Shown here one piece after another: positions 35,111 through 44,852 of a DNA stretch of 64,000 nucleotides; position 1 is the stretch's first letter, and each line of letters starts with the position of its first letter. The stretch spans positions 1 to 64,000 of the forward strand of contig NZ_LNNB01000019.1 of assembly GCF_001747895.1 (NCBI RefSeq), given 5' to 3'. A program made the translations under genes and the position numbers. Source of the DNA: Staphylococcus equorum (GTDB lineage: Bacteria > Bacillota > Bacilli > Staphylococcales > Staphylococcaceae). The notes under the pieces were generated by a model, which was not told the DNA's origin, did no database searches, and saw nothing but the letters and a program-made list of their open reading frames with translations.

Positions 35111-37508
35111 AAAGCAGTTAGTAATGATTGGTAATGGTATGGCGGGCATACGCACGATTGAAGAAATATTAGAACGCGATGCACAACAATATAACATAAC
35201 GATTATCGGTAAGGAACCCTATCCAAATTATAATCGAATCATGCTATCAAATATATTGCAGAAAAAGATGACAGTGGATGAAACCATTATGAATCCTTTT
35301 GAGTGGTATAAAGACAATGATATTCAGCTGATTACGAATGATCCAGTAGTAGAGATTAATCGAGAACTAAAACAAGTGATTACGGCTAATGGCCTAAGAT
35401 GTCATTACGATATTTGTATATTTGCTACGGGTTCAAGCGCTTTTGTATTACCTATACCAGGGGCGACTTTACCGAGTGTAATAGGTTGGAGAACAATCGA
35501 AGACACTGAGCGTATGATTGGAATTGCTAAAACAAAGCAACATGCTATCGTAATTGGCGGTGGTTTGCTGGGATTAGAATGTGCCCGTGGATTAATGGAC
35601 CAAGGTATGGAAGTCACTGTGGTACATCTTGCTGAATGGCTTATGGAAATGCAATTAGATAGAAAGGCTGCAGATTTGTTGAAAACAGATTTAGAAGCAC
35701 AGGGAATGAACTTTAAATTGCAGGCAAGTACACAAGAAATACTTGGACAAGAAGATGTTACAGGCGTTTTATTAGCAGATGGAACAACATTAGAAGCAGA
35801 TTTAGTGGTCATGGCAGTTGGTATTCGACCGTATACACAAGTTGCACAGGAAAGTGGCTTAAAAGTGAATAGAGGTATTGTCGTTAATGATTATATGCAA
35901 ACGAGTGATGAAACTATTTTTGCAGTAGGTGAATGTGCAGAACACAATGGTAAAGTATATGGATTAGTTGCACCATTATATGAACAAGGTAAAGTGTTAG
36001 CAGACCATTTAACCGGTCGAGAAACAGAAGGTTATCGAGGTTCCACAACATTTACTTCTTTAAAAGTTTCGGGCTGTGATTTATATAGCGCTGGTCAAAT
36101 TACAGAAGGTATAGATATCCAAGGTGTAGAGGTTTTTGACAGTGTTAATAACCACTATAAGAAAGTGTTTTTGAAAGATGACAGCATTGTTGGAGCAGTT
36201 TTATACGGCGATATTGATGATGGTCCGAGATTTTTTAATATGATGAAAAAACAAGAACCATTAGAGGATTATACTATGGTTTCACTTATGCATAAAGGTG
36301 GAGAAACGCGTGAAATAAGTATTGCTGACATGACAGATGATGAGACAGTGTGTGGGTGTAATGGAGTCAGCAAAGGTAAGATTGTGAGTGTGATTAATGA
36401 ACATGGTCTTACAAGTGTAGAAGCAGTCACAAAAGAAACAAAAGCTGGCAATTCTTGTGGTAAGTGCAAAGGACAAATTGGTCATATTTTAGAGTATACA
36501 TTAGGTGATGATTTTGTTGATTCTAAACCATCTGGTATATGTGCATGTACTGAGCTCACACGTGATCAAATTGTTACGCAGATAAGAGCAAAAGGATTGA
36601 AAACGTCTAAGGAAGTACGCCATGCGCTCAATTTTAATGATAAGGCAGGTTGTCCAAAGTGTAGACCAGCTATTAATTATTATTTGAATATGGTTTATCC
36701 ATTTGAGCACAATGACGAGATTGAATCACGCTTTGCAAATGAACGCTATCAAGCCAATATTCAAAATGATGGCACATTTTCAGTAATTCCCCAAATGCGC
36801 GGCGGTGTTACGAATGCAGATCAATTAATACGTTTAGGAGAAGTTGCTAAAAAATATGATGTGCCATTAGTGAAAGTGACAGGTTCTCAACGTATAGGCT
36901 TGTATGGTGTTAAAAAAGAATTACTACCACAAATATGGGCTGATTTAGGTATGCGTTCTGCTTCAGCCTATGCGAAAAAGACGCGCTCAGTTAAAAGTTG
37001 TGTCGGTAAGGAATTTTGCAGATTTGGTACGCAATATACTACACAATTAGGTATTCGTTTAGAAAAAACATTCGAATACATCGATACGCCACATAAATTT
37101 AAAATGGGTATCTCTGGTTGTCCAAGAAGCTGTGTAGAATCTGGTGTTAAAGACTTTGGTGTCATCAGCGTTGAAAATGGGTTTCAAATTTATATTGGGG
37201 GCAATGGCGGTACGGATGTAACAGAGGGAATGCATTTAACTACCGTCGAAACAGAAGATGAGGTCATTAAATTATGTGGTGCGATGATGCAATATTATAG
37301 AGAAACTGGTATTTATGCAGAACGTACTGCACCGTGGATAAAACGATTAGGTTTTGAAAATGTTCAAGCAGTTTTGTTAAATCAAGAAAGACAAGACGAT
37401 TTGTTTAATCGTATTATGGAAGCGAAAAAAGCTATAGAAGCTGAACCATGGTCACACATTTTAAATAATGAAGCGGCACAAAAAATATTTGAAGTGGAGA
37501 AAGTTTAA
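35103..37508 (+). CDS. nirB: NADH-dependent assimilatory-type nitrite reductase, large subunit
   Basis: An 801-residue cytosolic enzyme that reduces nitrite to ammonia with NADH. Domains in order: FAD/NAD Rossmann folds (VMIGNGMAGIRTIEEIL at the start; AIVIGGGLLGLECARGL near 150), a BFD [2Fe-2S] domain (CGCNGVSKGKI at 417 and CGKCKGQ at 453), a second Cys-rich BFD-like segment (CACTEL at 480, CPKC at 516), then ferredoxin-like and siroheme/[4Fe-4S] domains with CVGKEFCRFG near 633 and CPRSCVESG near 673. All ligand cysteines are present. AGGAGGA before ATG 35103. Pairs with NirD. Confidence 0.93.
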   Translation: MSKKQLVMIGNGMAGIRTIEEILERDAQQYNITIIGKEPYPNYNRIMLSNILQKKMTVDETIMNPFEWYKDNDIQLITNDPVVEINRELKQVITANGLRCHYDICIFATGSSAFVLPIPGATLPSVIGWRTIEDTERMIGIAKTKQHAIVIGGGLLGLECARGLMDQGMEVTVVHLAEWLMEMQLDRKAADLLKTDLEAQGMNFKLQASTQEILGQEDVTGVLLADGTTLEADLVVMAVGIRPYTQVAQESGLKVNRGIVVNDYMQTSDETIFAVGECAEHNGKVYGLVAPLYEQGKVLADHLTGRETEGYRGSTTFTSLKVSGCDLYSAGQITEGIDIQGVEVFDSVNNHYKKVFLKDDSIVGAVLYGDIDDGPRFFNMMKKQEPLEDYTMVSLMHKGGETREISIADMTDDETVCGCNGVSKGKIVSVINEHGLTSVEAVTKETKAGNSCGKCKGQIGHILEYTLGDDFVDSKPSGICACTELTRDQIVTQIRAKGLKTSKEVRHALNFNDKAGCPKCRPAINYYLNMVYPFEHNDEIESRFANERYQANIQNDGTFSVIPQMRGGVTNADQLIRLGEVAKKYDVPLVKVTGSQRIGLYGVKKELLPQIWADLGMRSASAYAKKTRSVKSCVGKEFCRFGTQYTTQLGIRLEKTFEYIDTPHKFKMGISGCPRSCVESGVKDFGVISVENGFQIYIGGNGGTDVTEGMHLTTVETEDEVIKLCGAMMQYYRETGIYAERTAPWIKRLGFENVQAVLLNQERQDDLFNRIMEAKKAIEAEPWSHILNNEAAQKIFEVEKV

Positions 37509-37510
37509 TT

Positions 37511-37825
37511 ATGAAAGCATTAGAAAAAATAAAAGTAGCAACGGTCGATGAGCTTGTTCCTTTAGTTGGCAAAAAGGTAATCATAAACGATATCGAAATT
37601 GGTTTATTTTTAACAGAATCAGGTGAAATACACGCAGTTCATAATAGATGCCCTCATAAGCAAGGACCACTTTCAGAAGGTACAGTGAGTAGTGAATTTG
37701 TATATTGTCCTTTGCATGATCAAAAAATAGATTTGAAAACGGGGCTCGTACAGCCACCAGATACAGGGTGTGTGGATGTTTACGCTGTAGAAATTCATAA
37801 TGGAGCTGTGTATATATGCCTCTAA
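37511..37825 (+). CDS. nirD: Nitrite reductase small subunit (Rieske)
   Basis: A 104-residue Rieske-fold subunit. The [2Fe-2S] ligands are in NRCPHKQGPLSEG (C-x-H) and VYCPLHDQKIDLKTG (C-x2-H), both complete, so this is a cluster-binding NirD, unlike E. coli NirD, which lacks the ligands. It starts 3 nt after nirB and overlaps sirB by 10 nt. Functions with NirB in electron transfer or complex stability. Confidence 0.92.
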   Translation: MKALEKIKVATVDELVPLVGKKVIINDIEIGLFLTESGEIHAVHNRCPHKQGPLSEGTVSSEFVYCPLHDQKIDLKTGLVQPPDTGCVDVYAVEIHNGAVYICL

Positions 37826-38763
37826 ATACTTATGGCAAGGTATATCTCATAGGTGCTGGACCTGGGCATCCGGAATTATTAACAAGAAAGGCCGAACGTC
37901 TCATTCGAAGTGCAGATATCATATTGTATGACAGATTAGTCAATCCATTCATTTTACAATTAGTGAGACCAGAAATTGAAATTATAAATGTGGGTAAGGA
38001 AGCATACCGTAAGCATATACAACAACAAGTCATAAATGAAAAATTAATTTCAGCTGCAAAGCAACATAGATGTGTTGTTAGATTGAAGGGTGGAGACCCG
38101 GCAATTTTTGGTAGAGTCCATGAAGAGGTAGTTACATTATCACAAGCTGGCATTGATTTTGAAGTTGTACCAGGTATTACAACAGCGAGTGCTGCTGTAG
38201 CCTCAGTAGGTTTAGGATTAACAATTCGAAATATCGCTCATAGTGTCACTTTTGCTACAGGATATCTGAATAAAAGTAATCAGCAACAAGTTGATGTTAC
38301 AACACTTATAAACGGAGGTACGTTAGCTATTTATATGGGTGTGAAGCGATTGAGTGAAATTATGAAGGATATATATCAGACTACACAAGTTGATTATCCA
38401 GTCTTGCTTATATTTAATGTTTCTTCTTATAATGAAAAACACATCATAGGTAGGGTAACTACAATTGCGGAGCAGGTTTCTGATGATTTAGAACATATAT
38501 CACCTGGCATGGTGATTGTTGGAGATATAGCAGCCTGTGAAAATATTAAAAGTGCTTTAAACCAATGTATGCCTAAGAAATATTTAATTACTGGACCGCG
38601 TTTAGAAGCAATTAAACAAGCATTCGATATCTATGAAAAAGATGGATGGTGCATAATTAATCCTGATGAAAAGCATGAACTTCATCACAGCCAACAGTTG
38701 TTTATAGAACAACAATTAATGCAGCATTTTGATGAAGAAATTCACACTAAGGATATAAAATAA
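37816..38763 (+). CDS. sirB: Uroporphyrinogen-III C-methyltransferase
   Basis: A 315-residue SAM-dependent methyltransferase that makes precorrin-2 for siroheme. GAGPGHPELLTRKAERLI, DRLVNPFILQL, RLKGGDPAIFGRVHEEV and VVPGITTASAAVASVGLGLT are the family blocks. The catalytic part ends near 250; about 60 extra residues follow (CMPKKYLITGPRLEAIKQAF ... ELHHSQQLFIEQQLMQHFDE) that stand-alone SUMT lacks and that vaguely recall the start of HemD. Last gene of nir, ending at the hairpin 38808. Confidence 0.9.
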   Translation: MPLNTYGKVYLIGAGPGHPELLTRKAERLIRSADIILYDRLVNPFILQLVRPEIEIINVGKEAYRKHIQQQVINEKLISAAKQHRCVVRLKGGDPAIFGRVHEEVVTLSQAGIDFEVVPGITTASAAVASVGLGLTIRNIAHSVTFATGYLNKSNQQQVDVTTLINGGTLAIYMGVKRLSEIMKDIYQTTQVDYPVLLIFNVSSYNEKHIIGRVTTIAEQVSDDLEHISPGMVIVGDIAACENIKSALNQCMPKKYLITGPRLEAIKQAFDIYEKDGWCIINPDEKHELHHSQQLFIEQQLMQHFDEEIHTKDIK

Positions 38764-38800
38764 GGTGATTTCAGAGGATAACTGATAACACCAAAATAAA

Positions 38801-38845
38801 AAATGATGAGGCTGGGACATATCACATGTCTCAGCCTCCATTTTT
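38801..38845 (+). terminator. Terminator of the nir operon, repeated element
   Basis: GAGGCTGGGACAT...TCAGCCTC hairpin (38808-38838), then a T-run. Almost identical to the reverse complement of 5865-5895. Confidence 0.82.
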
Positions 38846-38917
38846 ATATTTATGTCTTATTAAATTGCTTTTGCACACGAGTAGATGCTTAAAAACTAAG
38901 GGTATTTCCATCTCTTA

Positions 38918-38933
38918 TTAGGTGATTCCCTAA
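38918..38933. promoter_or_regulatory. NreC-type palindrome of narG
   Basis: TTAGGTGATTCCCTAA: 5-bp arms TTAGG/CCTAA. It shares GATTCCCTA with the nir site and is 110 nt before narG. A half-site-like TAAGGGTATTTCC lies at 38897-38909. Confidence 0.68.
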
Positions 38934-38944
38934 TATTTGAAATT

Positions 38945-38962
38945 TGTGAAAAAATGTACAAT
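38945..38962. promoter_or_regulatory. Rex-type box of narG
   Basis: TTGTGAAAAAATGTACAA matches TTGTGA-N6-TCACAA with two mismatches and is 11 nt after the NreC palindrome. Confidence 0.6.
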
Positions 38963-39042
38963 TTAGTTAAGCAGTGAATGAAGTGAACCATAGAATCCTA
39001 CTTTAAAAATTTTACTGGCAATGATCTGAGAGGGTGTTTTCA

Positions 39043-42000
39043 ATGAAAAAATTTGGATTAAGCTTTTTTAAGCCGACTGAAAAATTTAATGGTAACTGGT
39101 CAGTCTTAGAAAGCAAGAGTCGGGAATGGGAAAAAATGTATAGAGAAAGATGGAGTCATGACAAAGTAGTTAGAACGACTCATGGCGTGAATTGCACAGG
39201 TTCTTGCTCGTGGAAAGTATTTGTGAAAAATGGTGTGATTACATGGGAAAATCAACAAACAGACTATCCAAGTTGTGGACCTGATATGCCTGAATTTGAA
39301 CCTAGAGGCTGCCCACGTGGTGCTTCATTTTCTTGGTATGAATATAGTCCTTTAAGAATTCGTTATCCATATATCCGTAAAAAGTTGTGGGAACTTTGGG
39401 TAGAAGCCCTAGAAACTCATGATAATAATACGATAGAAGCTTGGGCGTCCATCGTAGAAGATGAGGAAAAAGCAAAAATATATAAACAAGCACGAGGCAA
39501 AGGTGGATTAGTGAGAACGAATTGGAAAGACGTAGGTAAACTCATATCTGCACAAATTATTTATACCATTAAAAAATTTGGTCCAGATAGAATAGCTGGT
39601 TTTACACCGATACCTGCCATGTCTATGTTGAGTTATGCTTCTGGTGCACGATTTGTGAGTTTACTTGGTGGAGAAATGTTGAGTTTTTATGATTGGTATG
39701 CAGATTTGCCACCTGCTTCACCTCAAATTTGGGGTGAACAAACAGACGTACCTGAATCCAGTGATTGGTATAACGCTTCTTACATTATGATGTGGGGTTC
39801 TAATGTACCGATGACCCGTACCCCAGACGCACATTTTATGACTGAAGTTCGATATAAAGGAACGAAAGTGGTATCAATTGCACCTGATTATGCAGAGAAT
39901 GTGAAATTTGCAGACAATTGGTTAGCGCCACACCCTGGTTCTGATGCAGCACTTGCGCAAGCGATGACGCATGTCATACTACAAGAACATTACGTTAATC
40001 AACCTAATGCGCATTTTATAAATTATTCAAAACAATATACAGATATGCCATTTATTATCATGCTAGATAAAGATGAAAATGGTTTTAAAGCAGGTCGTTT
40101 CTTAAGAGCAAATGACTTAGGCGAAACAACAGAGCATAGTGAATGGAAGCCTGTTATTTTTGATAAAATCACTCAGGACTTAACGGTTCCAAATGGCACA
40201 ATGGGACAACGTTGGGAAAAAGAAAAACAATGGAATTTAAAACTAGAAAATGAAGACGGTAGTAAAATTGATCCAGCACTGAGTCTTGTAGAAGATCATT
40301 TTGAATTAGAAAAAATACAATTTCCATATTTCAATAATGAGGGTAATGGCATTTTTGAACGACCAATTGCGGTTAAAAAAATTACCCTTGCAAATGGAGA
40401 AGAACGCTATATAACTACAGTTTATGATTTAATGACAAGTCAATATGGTGTGAAAAGATTTAATCATGAATTAGAAGCCAAGGACTACAAAGATGCAAAT
40501 TCATATTATACACCTGCATGGCAAGAAACGGTGACTGGTGTGAAACAAGATGTAGTTACACAAGTGGCACGTGAATTTGCGCAAAATGCAATTGATACAA
40601 AGGGTAAATCGATGATTATTATGGGCGCAGGTATTAACCATTGGTTTAACTCAGATACGATTTACCGTTCTATCTTAAATTTAGTATTACTATGTGGTTG
40701 TCAAGGTGTGAATGGCGGCGGATGGGCGCATTATGTTGGCCAAGAAAAATGTAGACCAATTGAAGGATGGAATACACTTGCATTCGCCAAAGATTGGCAA
40801 GGACCACCGAGATTACAAAATGGTACAAGTTGGTTCTACTTTGCAACAGATCAGTGGAAATATGAAGAATCTAATGTGGATAGTATAAAATCCCCATTAG
40901 CGGAGAATATTAAGCATCAACATCCAGCAGATTATAATGTGCTAGCGGCTAGATTAGGTTGGTTGCCTTCGTACCCACAATTTAATAAAAATAGCTTGTC
41001 ATTTGGTGAAGCAGCAAGAGATGCGAATGAATTTAATGATGAAGCGATTTTAAAACGCGCAGTAGATTCAGTGAAATCAAAGGAAACACAATTTGCAATT
41101 GAAGATCCTGATTTGAAAAAGAATCATCCAAAAACGTTATTCCTTTGGCGTTCTAATTTAATATCTAGTTCTGCGAAAGGGCAAGAGTATTTTATGAAAC
41201 ATTTACTCGGCGCGAAGTCGGGATTATTGGCAGAACCGAATGAAGAAGTAAAACCAGAAGAGATTCAATGGAGAGAGGATACTGAAGGTAAGTTAGATTT
41301 ACTTGTATCACTAGACTTTAGAATGACTTCGACACCGCTCTACTCAGACATTGTCTTGCCTGCTGCGACATGGTATGAGAAGCATGATTTATCATCTACG
41401 GACATGCATCCTTTTGTACATCCATTTAATCCAGCGATAGACCCTTTATGGGAATCACGTTCAGATTGGGATATTTTCAAATTGTTAAGTAAAGAAGTAT
41501 CAGAAACTGCGAAAAAACATCTGACAGGCGTATACAAAGATGTCGTAACTACACCTTTAGCTCATGATACGCAACAAGAAATATCAAATGTGAACGGTAT
41601 TGTAAAAGACTGGACTAAAGGTGAAGTAGAAGCCATTCCTGGTAAGACAATGCCAAGCTTTACAGTTGTTGATCGAGATTATACAAAAATATTTGATAAA
41701 TATGTCACACTCGGGCCTTTATTAGAAAAAGCTAAAGTGGGTGCGCATGGTGTGAGTTTTACAGTGTCAGAACAATATGAAGAGCTGAAACATATGGTCG
41801 GTACTTGGAATGATGAAAAAGAAGATTCAGTGAGAAATGGTAGACCTAGAATAGATACTGCAAGACGTGCAGCAGATGCTGTATTGAATCTGTCTTCAGC
41901 TACAAATGGCGAATTATCACAAAAATCTTATGAAGATCTAGAACAACAAACAGGCATGCCATTAAAAGATATTTCTAGTGAACGTGCATCAGAAAAAATA

Positions 42001-42726
42001 ACGTTTTTAAATATGACGGCCCAACCAAGAGAAGTTATTCCAACTGCAGTGTTTCCTGGTTCAAATAAAAATGGACAGCGTTATTCACCTTTTACAACGA
42101 ATATCGAACGTTTAGTTCCATTTAGAACATTAACAGGACGTCAAAGTTATTATATTGATCATGAAATATTCCAACAATTTGGAGAAAACTTACCTGTCTA
42201 TAAACCAACTTTGCCACCAATGGTATTTGGGACAAGGGATAAGCATGTCACGATGGATGATCAAACGCTCGTATTACGTTACTTGACGCCACATGGTAAA
42301 TGGAATATTCATTCTACTTATCAAGACAATCAACATATGTTGACACTATTTAGAGGTGGCCCAACGGTTTGGATTTCAAAAGAGGATGCAAAAGCACATG
42401 ACATTGCAGATAATCAATGGCTAGAAGTCTACAACAGAAACGGAGTAGTAACGGCTCGAGCAGTTGTGTCACACCGTATGCCAAGAGGTACGATGTTTAT
42501 GTATCACGCTCAAGATAAGCATATTGAGACGCCAGGATCTGAAATTACTGAAACAAGAGGTGGCTCTCATAATGCACCAACACGAATACATTTAAAACCA
42601 ACACAACTTGTAGGTGGTTATGCGCAAATCAGTTATCACTTTAATTATTATGGTCCTATTGGAAACCAAAGAGATGTTTATGTAGCTGTTAGAAAACTGA
42701 AGGAGGTTGACTGGCTTGAAGATTAA
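39043..42726 (+). CDS. narG: Respiratory nitrate reductase alpha subunit
   Basis: A 1227-residue molybdenum enzyme (bis-MGD, [4Fe-4S] FS0) that reduces nitrate to nitrite on the cytoplasmic side of the membrane. FS0 ligands: His47, Cys51 and Cys55 in HGVNCTGSCSW, and Cys90 in RGCPRGA. Molybdopterin oxidoreductase blocks (YIMMWGSNVPMTRTPDAHFM; LLVSLDFRMTSTPLYSDIVL) and the dinucleotide-binding C-terminal domain (about 1080-1200) are complete. No Tat signal, as usual for NarG. ATG 39043 has GAGAGGGTG upstream. First gene of narGHJI-nreABC. Confidence 0.95.
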   Translation: MKKFGLSFFKPTEKFNGNWSVLESKSREWEKMYRERWSHDKVVRTTHGVNCTGSCSWKVFVKNGVITWENQQTDYPSCGPDMPEFEPRGCPRGASFSWYEYSPLRIRYPYIRKKLWELWVEALETHDNNTIEAWASIVEDEEKAKIYKQARGKGGLVRTNWKDVGKLISAQIIYTIKKFGPDRIAGFTPIPAMSMLSYASGARFVSLLGGEMLSFYDWYADLPPASPQIWGEQTDVPESSDWYNASYIMMWGSNVPMTRTPDAHFMTEVRYKGTKVVSIAPDYAENVKFADNWLAPHPGSDAALAQAMTHVILQEHYVNQPNAHFINYSKQYTDMPFIIMLDKDENGFKAGRFLRANDLGETTEHSEWKPVIFDKITQDLTVPNGTMGQRWEKEKQWNLKLENEDGSKIDPALSLVEDHFELEKIQFPYFNNEGNGIFERPIAVKKITLANGEERYITTVYDLMTSQYGVKRFNHELEAKDYKDANSYYTPAWQETVTGVKQDVVTQVAREFAQNAIDTKGKSMIIMGAGINHWFNSDTIYRSILNLVLLCGCQGVNGGGWAHYVGQEKCRPIEGWNTLAFAKDWQGPPRLQNGTSWFYFATDQWKYEESNVDSIKSPLAENIKHQHPADYNVLAARLGWLPSYPQFNKNSLSFGEAARDANEFNDEAILKRAVDSVKSKETQFAIEDPDLKKNHPKTLFLWRSNLISSSAKGQEYFMKHLLGAKSGLLAEPNEEVKPEEIQWREDTEGKLDLLVSLDFRMTSTPLYSDIVLPAATWYEKHDLSSTDMHPFVHPFNPAIDPLWESRSDWDIFKLLSKEVSETAKKHLTGVYKDVVTTPLAHDTQQEISNVNGIVKDWTKGEVEAIPGKTMPSFTVVDRDYTKIFDKYVTLGPLLEKAKVGAHGVSFTVSEQYEELKHMVGTWNDEKEDSVRNGRPRIDTARRAADAVLNLSSATNGELSQKSYEDLEQQTGMPLKDISSERASEKITFLNMTAQPREVIPTAVFPGSNKNGQRYSPFTTNIERLVPFRTLTGRQSYYIDHEIFQQFGENLPVYKPTLPPMVFGTRDKHVTMDDQTLVLRYLTPHGKWNIHSTYQDNQHMLTLFRGGPTVWISKEDAKAHDIADNQWLEVYNRNGVVTARAVVSHRMPRGTMFMYHAQDKHIETPGSEITETRGGSHNAPTRIHLKPTQLVGGYAQISYHFNYYGPIGNQRDVYVAVRKLKEVDWLED

Positions 42727-44284
42727 AGCACAGATCGCAATGGTATTAAACTTAGATAAATGTATAGGTTGTCATACTTGTAGTGTAACTTGTAAGAGTA
42801 CATGGACAAACCGCCCCGGAGCAGAATATATGTGGTTTAACAACGTAGAAACTAAGCCAGGTATTGGTTACCCAAAACGATGGGAAGACCAAGAACAGTA
42901 TAAAGGTGGATGGTATTTAAATAAAAAAGGAAAACTAGAACTTAAATCTGGTAGTAAATGGTCAAAAATAGCATTAGGTAAAATATTTTATAATCCAGAT
43001 ATGCCAGTGATTAAAGACTATTATGAGCCGTGGACGTATAATTATGAACACCTTACGACAGCTAAAGCAGGTAATCATTCACCAGTCGCTAAAGCACATT
43101 CTCTAATATCAGGTGAGAAATTAGATTTGAATTGGGGGCCTAACTGGGAGGATGATTTAGCAGGTGGACACATTACTGGACCAGAAGATCCTAATATTCA
43201 ACGTATTGAAGAAGATATCAAATTTAAATTCGATGAAACCTTTATGATGTACCTACCAAGATTATGCGAGCATTGTTTGAACCCGAGTTGTGTTGCCTCA
43301 TGTCCTTCCGGTGCAATGTATAAACGGGACGAAGATGGGATTGTGCTAGTCGATCAAGAGGCTTGTCGTGGTTGGAGATATTGTATGACAGGTTGCCCAT
43401 ATAAAAAAGTTTATTTTAACTGGAAAACAAATAAAGCAGAGAAGTGTACATTTTGTTTCCCACGTATTGAAGCAGGCACGCCTACAGTATGTTCTGAAAC
43501 TTGTACTGGACGTATGAGATATTTAGGTGTTTTATTATATGATGCCGATAGAGTTGAAGAAGCGGCTAGTACAGAAAATGAGCAAGATTTATATGAAAAA
43601 CAACTCGATTTATTCTTAAATCCATATGATGAATCAGTGATTGAACAAGCGCAAAAAGATGGCGTTTCAATGGAATGGATTGAAGCAGCTCAAAATTCAC
43701 CAGTTTACAAACTCGCTATTGAATATAAACTTGCGTTTCCATTGCATCCTGAATATCGCACTATGCCAATGGTTTGGTATTGTCCACCATTGAGTCCAAT
43801 CATGAGTTATTTTGAAGGGCAAACGGCAACAGATGCAAATAGAAATCCTGATATGATTTTCCCGGCAATTGAAGAAATGAGATTACCAATTCAATATTTA
43901 GCGAATTTATTTACTGCTGGAGATACAGAATCAATTAAAATAGCGTTGCAACGTATGGCAATTATGAGAAGTTATATGCGTGCAGAAGTGACAAACAAAC
44001 CATTTGATACAGATAAATTATCAAGACTTGGATTAACTGAACGCCAAACAAAAGATATGTATCGCTTGTTAGCTATAGCGAAATATGAGGACCGCTTTGT
44101 AATTCCAACATCTCATAAAGAAGACTATATAGATACGTATCGTGCTCAAGGTAGCCAAGGTTATGGCGGAGAATACTTCGGTTCTAATTGTGAAGGATGT
44201 GGCGTGCCTGTGGGTACAGCATCTGAAAAATCAGGACAAGAGATATACAATGAAAATTTCTATGGAGGGATTTTCCGTGATTAA
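42716..44284 (+). CDS. narH: Respiratory nitrate reductase beta subunit
   Basis: A 522-residue iron-sulfur subunit carrying electrons from NarI to NarG. Four cysteine clusters are seen: DKCIGCHTCSVTCK at the N-terminus, CEHCLNPSCVASCPSGAM near 182-200, CRGWRYCMTGCPYKK near 220 (with the Trp typical of the [3Fe-4S] site) and KCTFCFPR...CSETCTGR near 245-265. TTG 42716 is the start: AGGAGG is 9 nt upstream, while the earlier TTG at 42707 abuts it. Overlaps narG by 11 nt. Confidence 0.94.
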   Translation: MKIKAQIAMVLNLDKCIGCHTCSVTCKSTWTNRPGAEYMWFNNVETKPGIGYPKRWEDQEQYKGGWYLNKKGKLELKSGSKWSKIALGKIFYNPDMPVIKDYYEPWTYNYEHLTTAKAGNHSPVAKAHSLISGEKLDLNWGPNWEDDLAGGHITGPEDPNIQRIEEDIKFKFDETFMMYLPRLCEHCLNPSCVASCPSGAMYKRDEDGIVLVDQEACRGWRYCMTGCPYKKVYFNWKTNKAEKCTFCFPRIEAGTPTVCSETCTGRMRYLGVLLYDADRVEEAASTENEQDLYEKQLDLFLNPYDESVIEQAQKDGVSMEWIEAAQNSPVYKLAIEYKLAFPLHPEYRTMPMVWYCPPLSPIMSYFEGQTATDANRNPDMIFPAIEEMRLPIQYLANLFTAGDTESIKIALQRMAIMRSYMRAEVTNKPFDTDKLSRLGLTERQTKDMYRLLAIAKYEDRFVIPTSHKEDYIDTYRAQGSQGYGGEYFGSNCEGCGVPVGTASEKSGQEIYNENFYGGIFRD

Positions 44285-44852
44285 TTTAACGCAGTATTAT
44301 TATTATCAAGAAACTTTTGGCTACTTAGCTCAACAGTTGGAATTTCCTGAAAAATTGACATTTCATCCGAAAACATTTGAAGAAGTGATTGATTTGAGCC
44401 ATCCAGCGTATGATGATTTATTAATGTATCGTGAAAAAATACATGAACGCAGTCTGTTGGAAATTAAACAATTGTATTCAGACACATTTGATTTTAATAA
44501 AAAGGCACCACTTTATATGACTTACAATAAATTTGATACACAAAAGGAACGTGGGCAATTACTCGCTAAATTAAAAGTACTATACGAGATGTTTGGATTG
44601 GAAATGGCAGCCAACGAATTACCGGATTTTTTACCCTTAATGCTAGAATTTTTATATATTGCACAATGGCAAAATGATCCACGCGCACAAGGAAATATTG
44701 AATTTATCATCATGATTATTGAAGATGGTACCTATGCGATGGCACAGCAATTAAAAGAAAAAGATAGCCCATATTATTACTTGATAAAAGGCTTAAGAGC
44801 TACTTTAAAAGCGTGCATCGAGCCTGTATCAGAGGTGAAGACAAATGTTTAA
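44277..44852 (+). CDS. narJ: Nitrate reductase assembly chaperone NarJ
   Basis: A 191-residue cytosolic chaperone of the TorD/NarJ family, needed to insert the molybdenum cofactor into NarG and to dock it on NarI. Core: YYYYQETFGYLAQQLEFPEK, YMTYNKFDTQKERGQLLAKL, LPDFLPLMLEFLYIAQWQND (the NELPD..P.LE signature). Starts at GTG 44277 with GGAGGG 7 nt upstream; the open frame further back is inside narH. Overlaps narH by 8 nt and narI by 8 nt. Confidence 0.92.
   Translation: MINLTQYYYYQETFGYLAQQLEFPEKLTFHPKTFEEVIDLSHPAYDDLLMYREKIHERSLLEIKQLYSDTFDFNKKAPLYMTYNKFDTQKERGQLLAKLKVLYEMFGLEMAANELPDFLPLMLEFLYIAQWQNDPRAQGNIEFIIMIIEDGTYAMAQQLKEKDSPYYYLIKGLRATLKACIEPVSEVKTNV

Noticed and set aside
35405..35812. 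Long open frame opposite nirB
   Set aside because: Antisense shadow of nirB; no ribosome site and Ser/Cys-rich composition typical of reverse frames.
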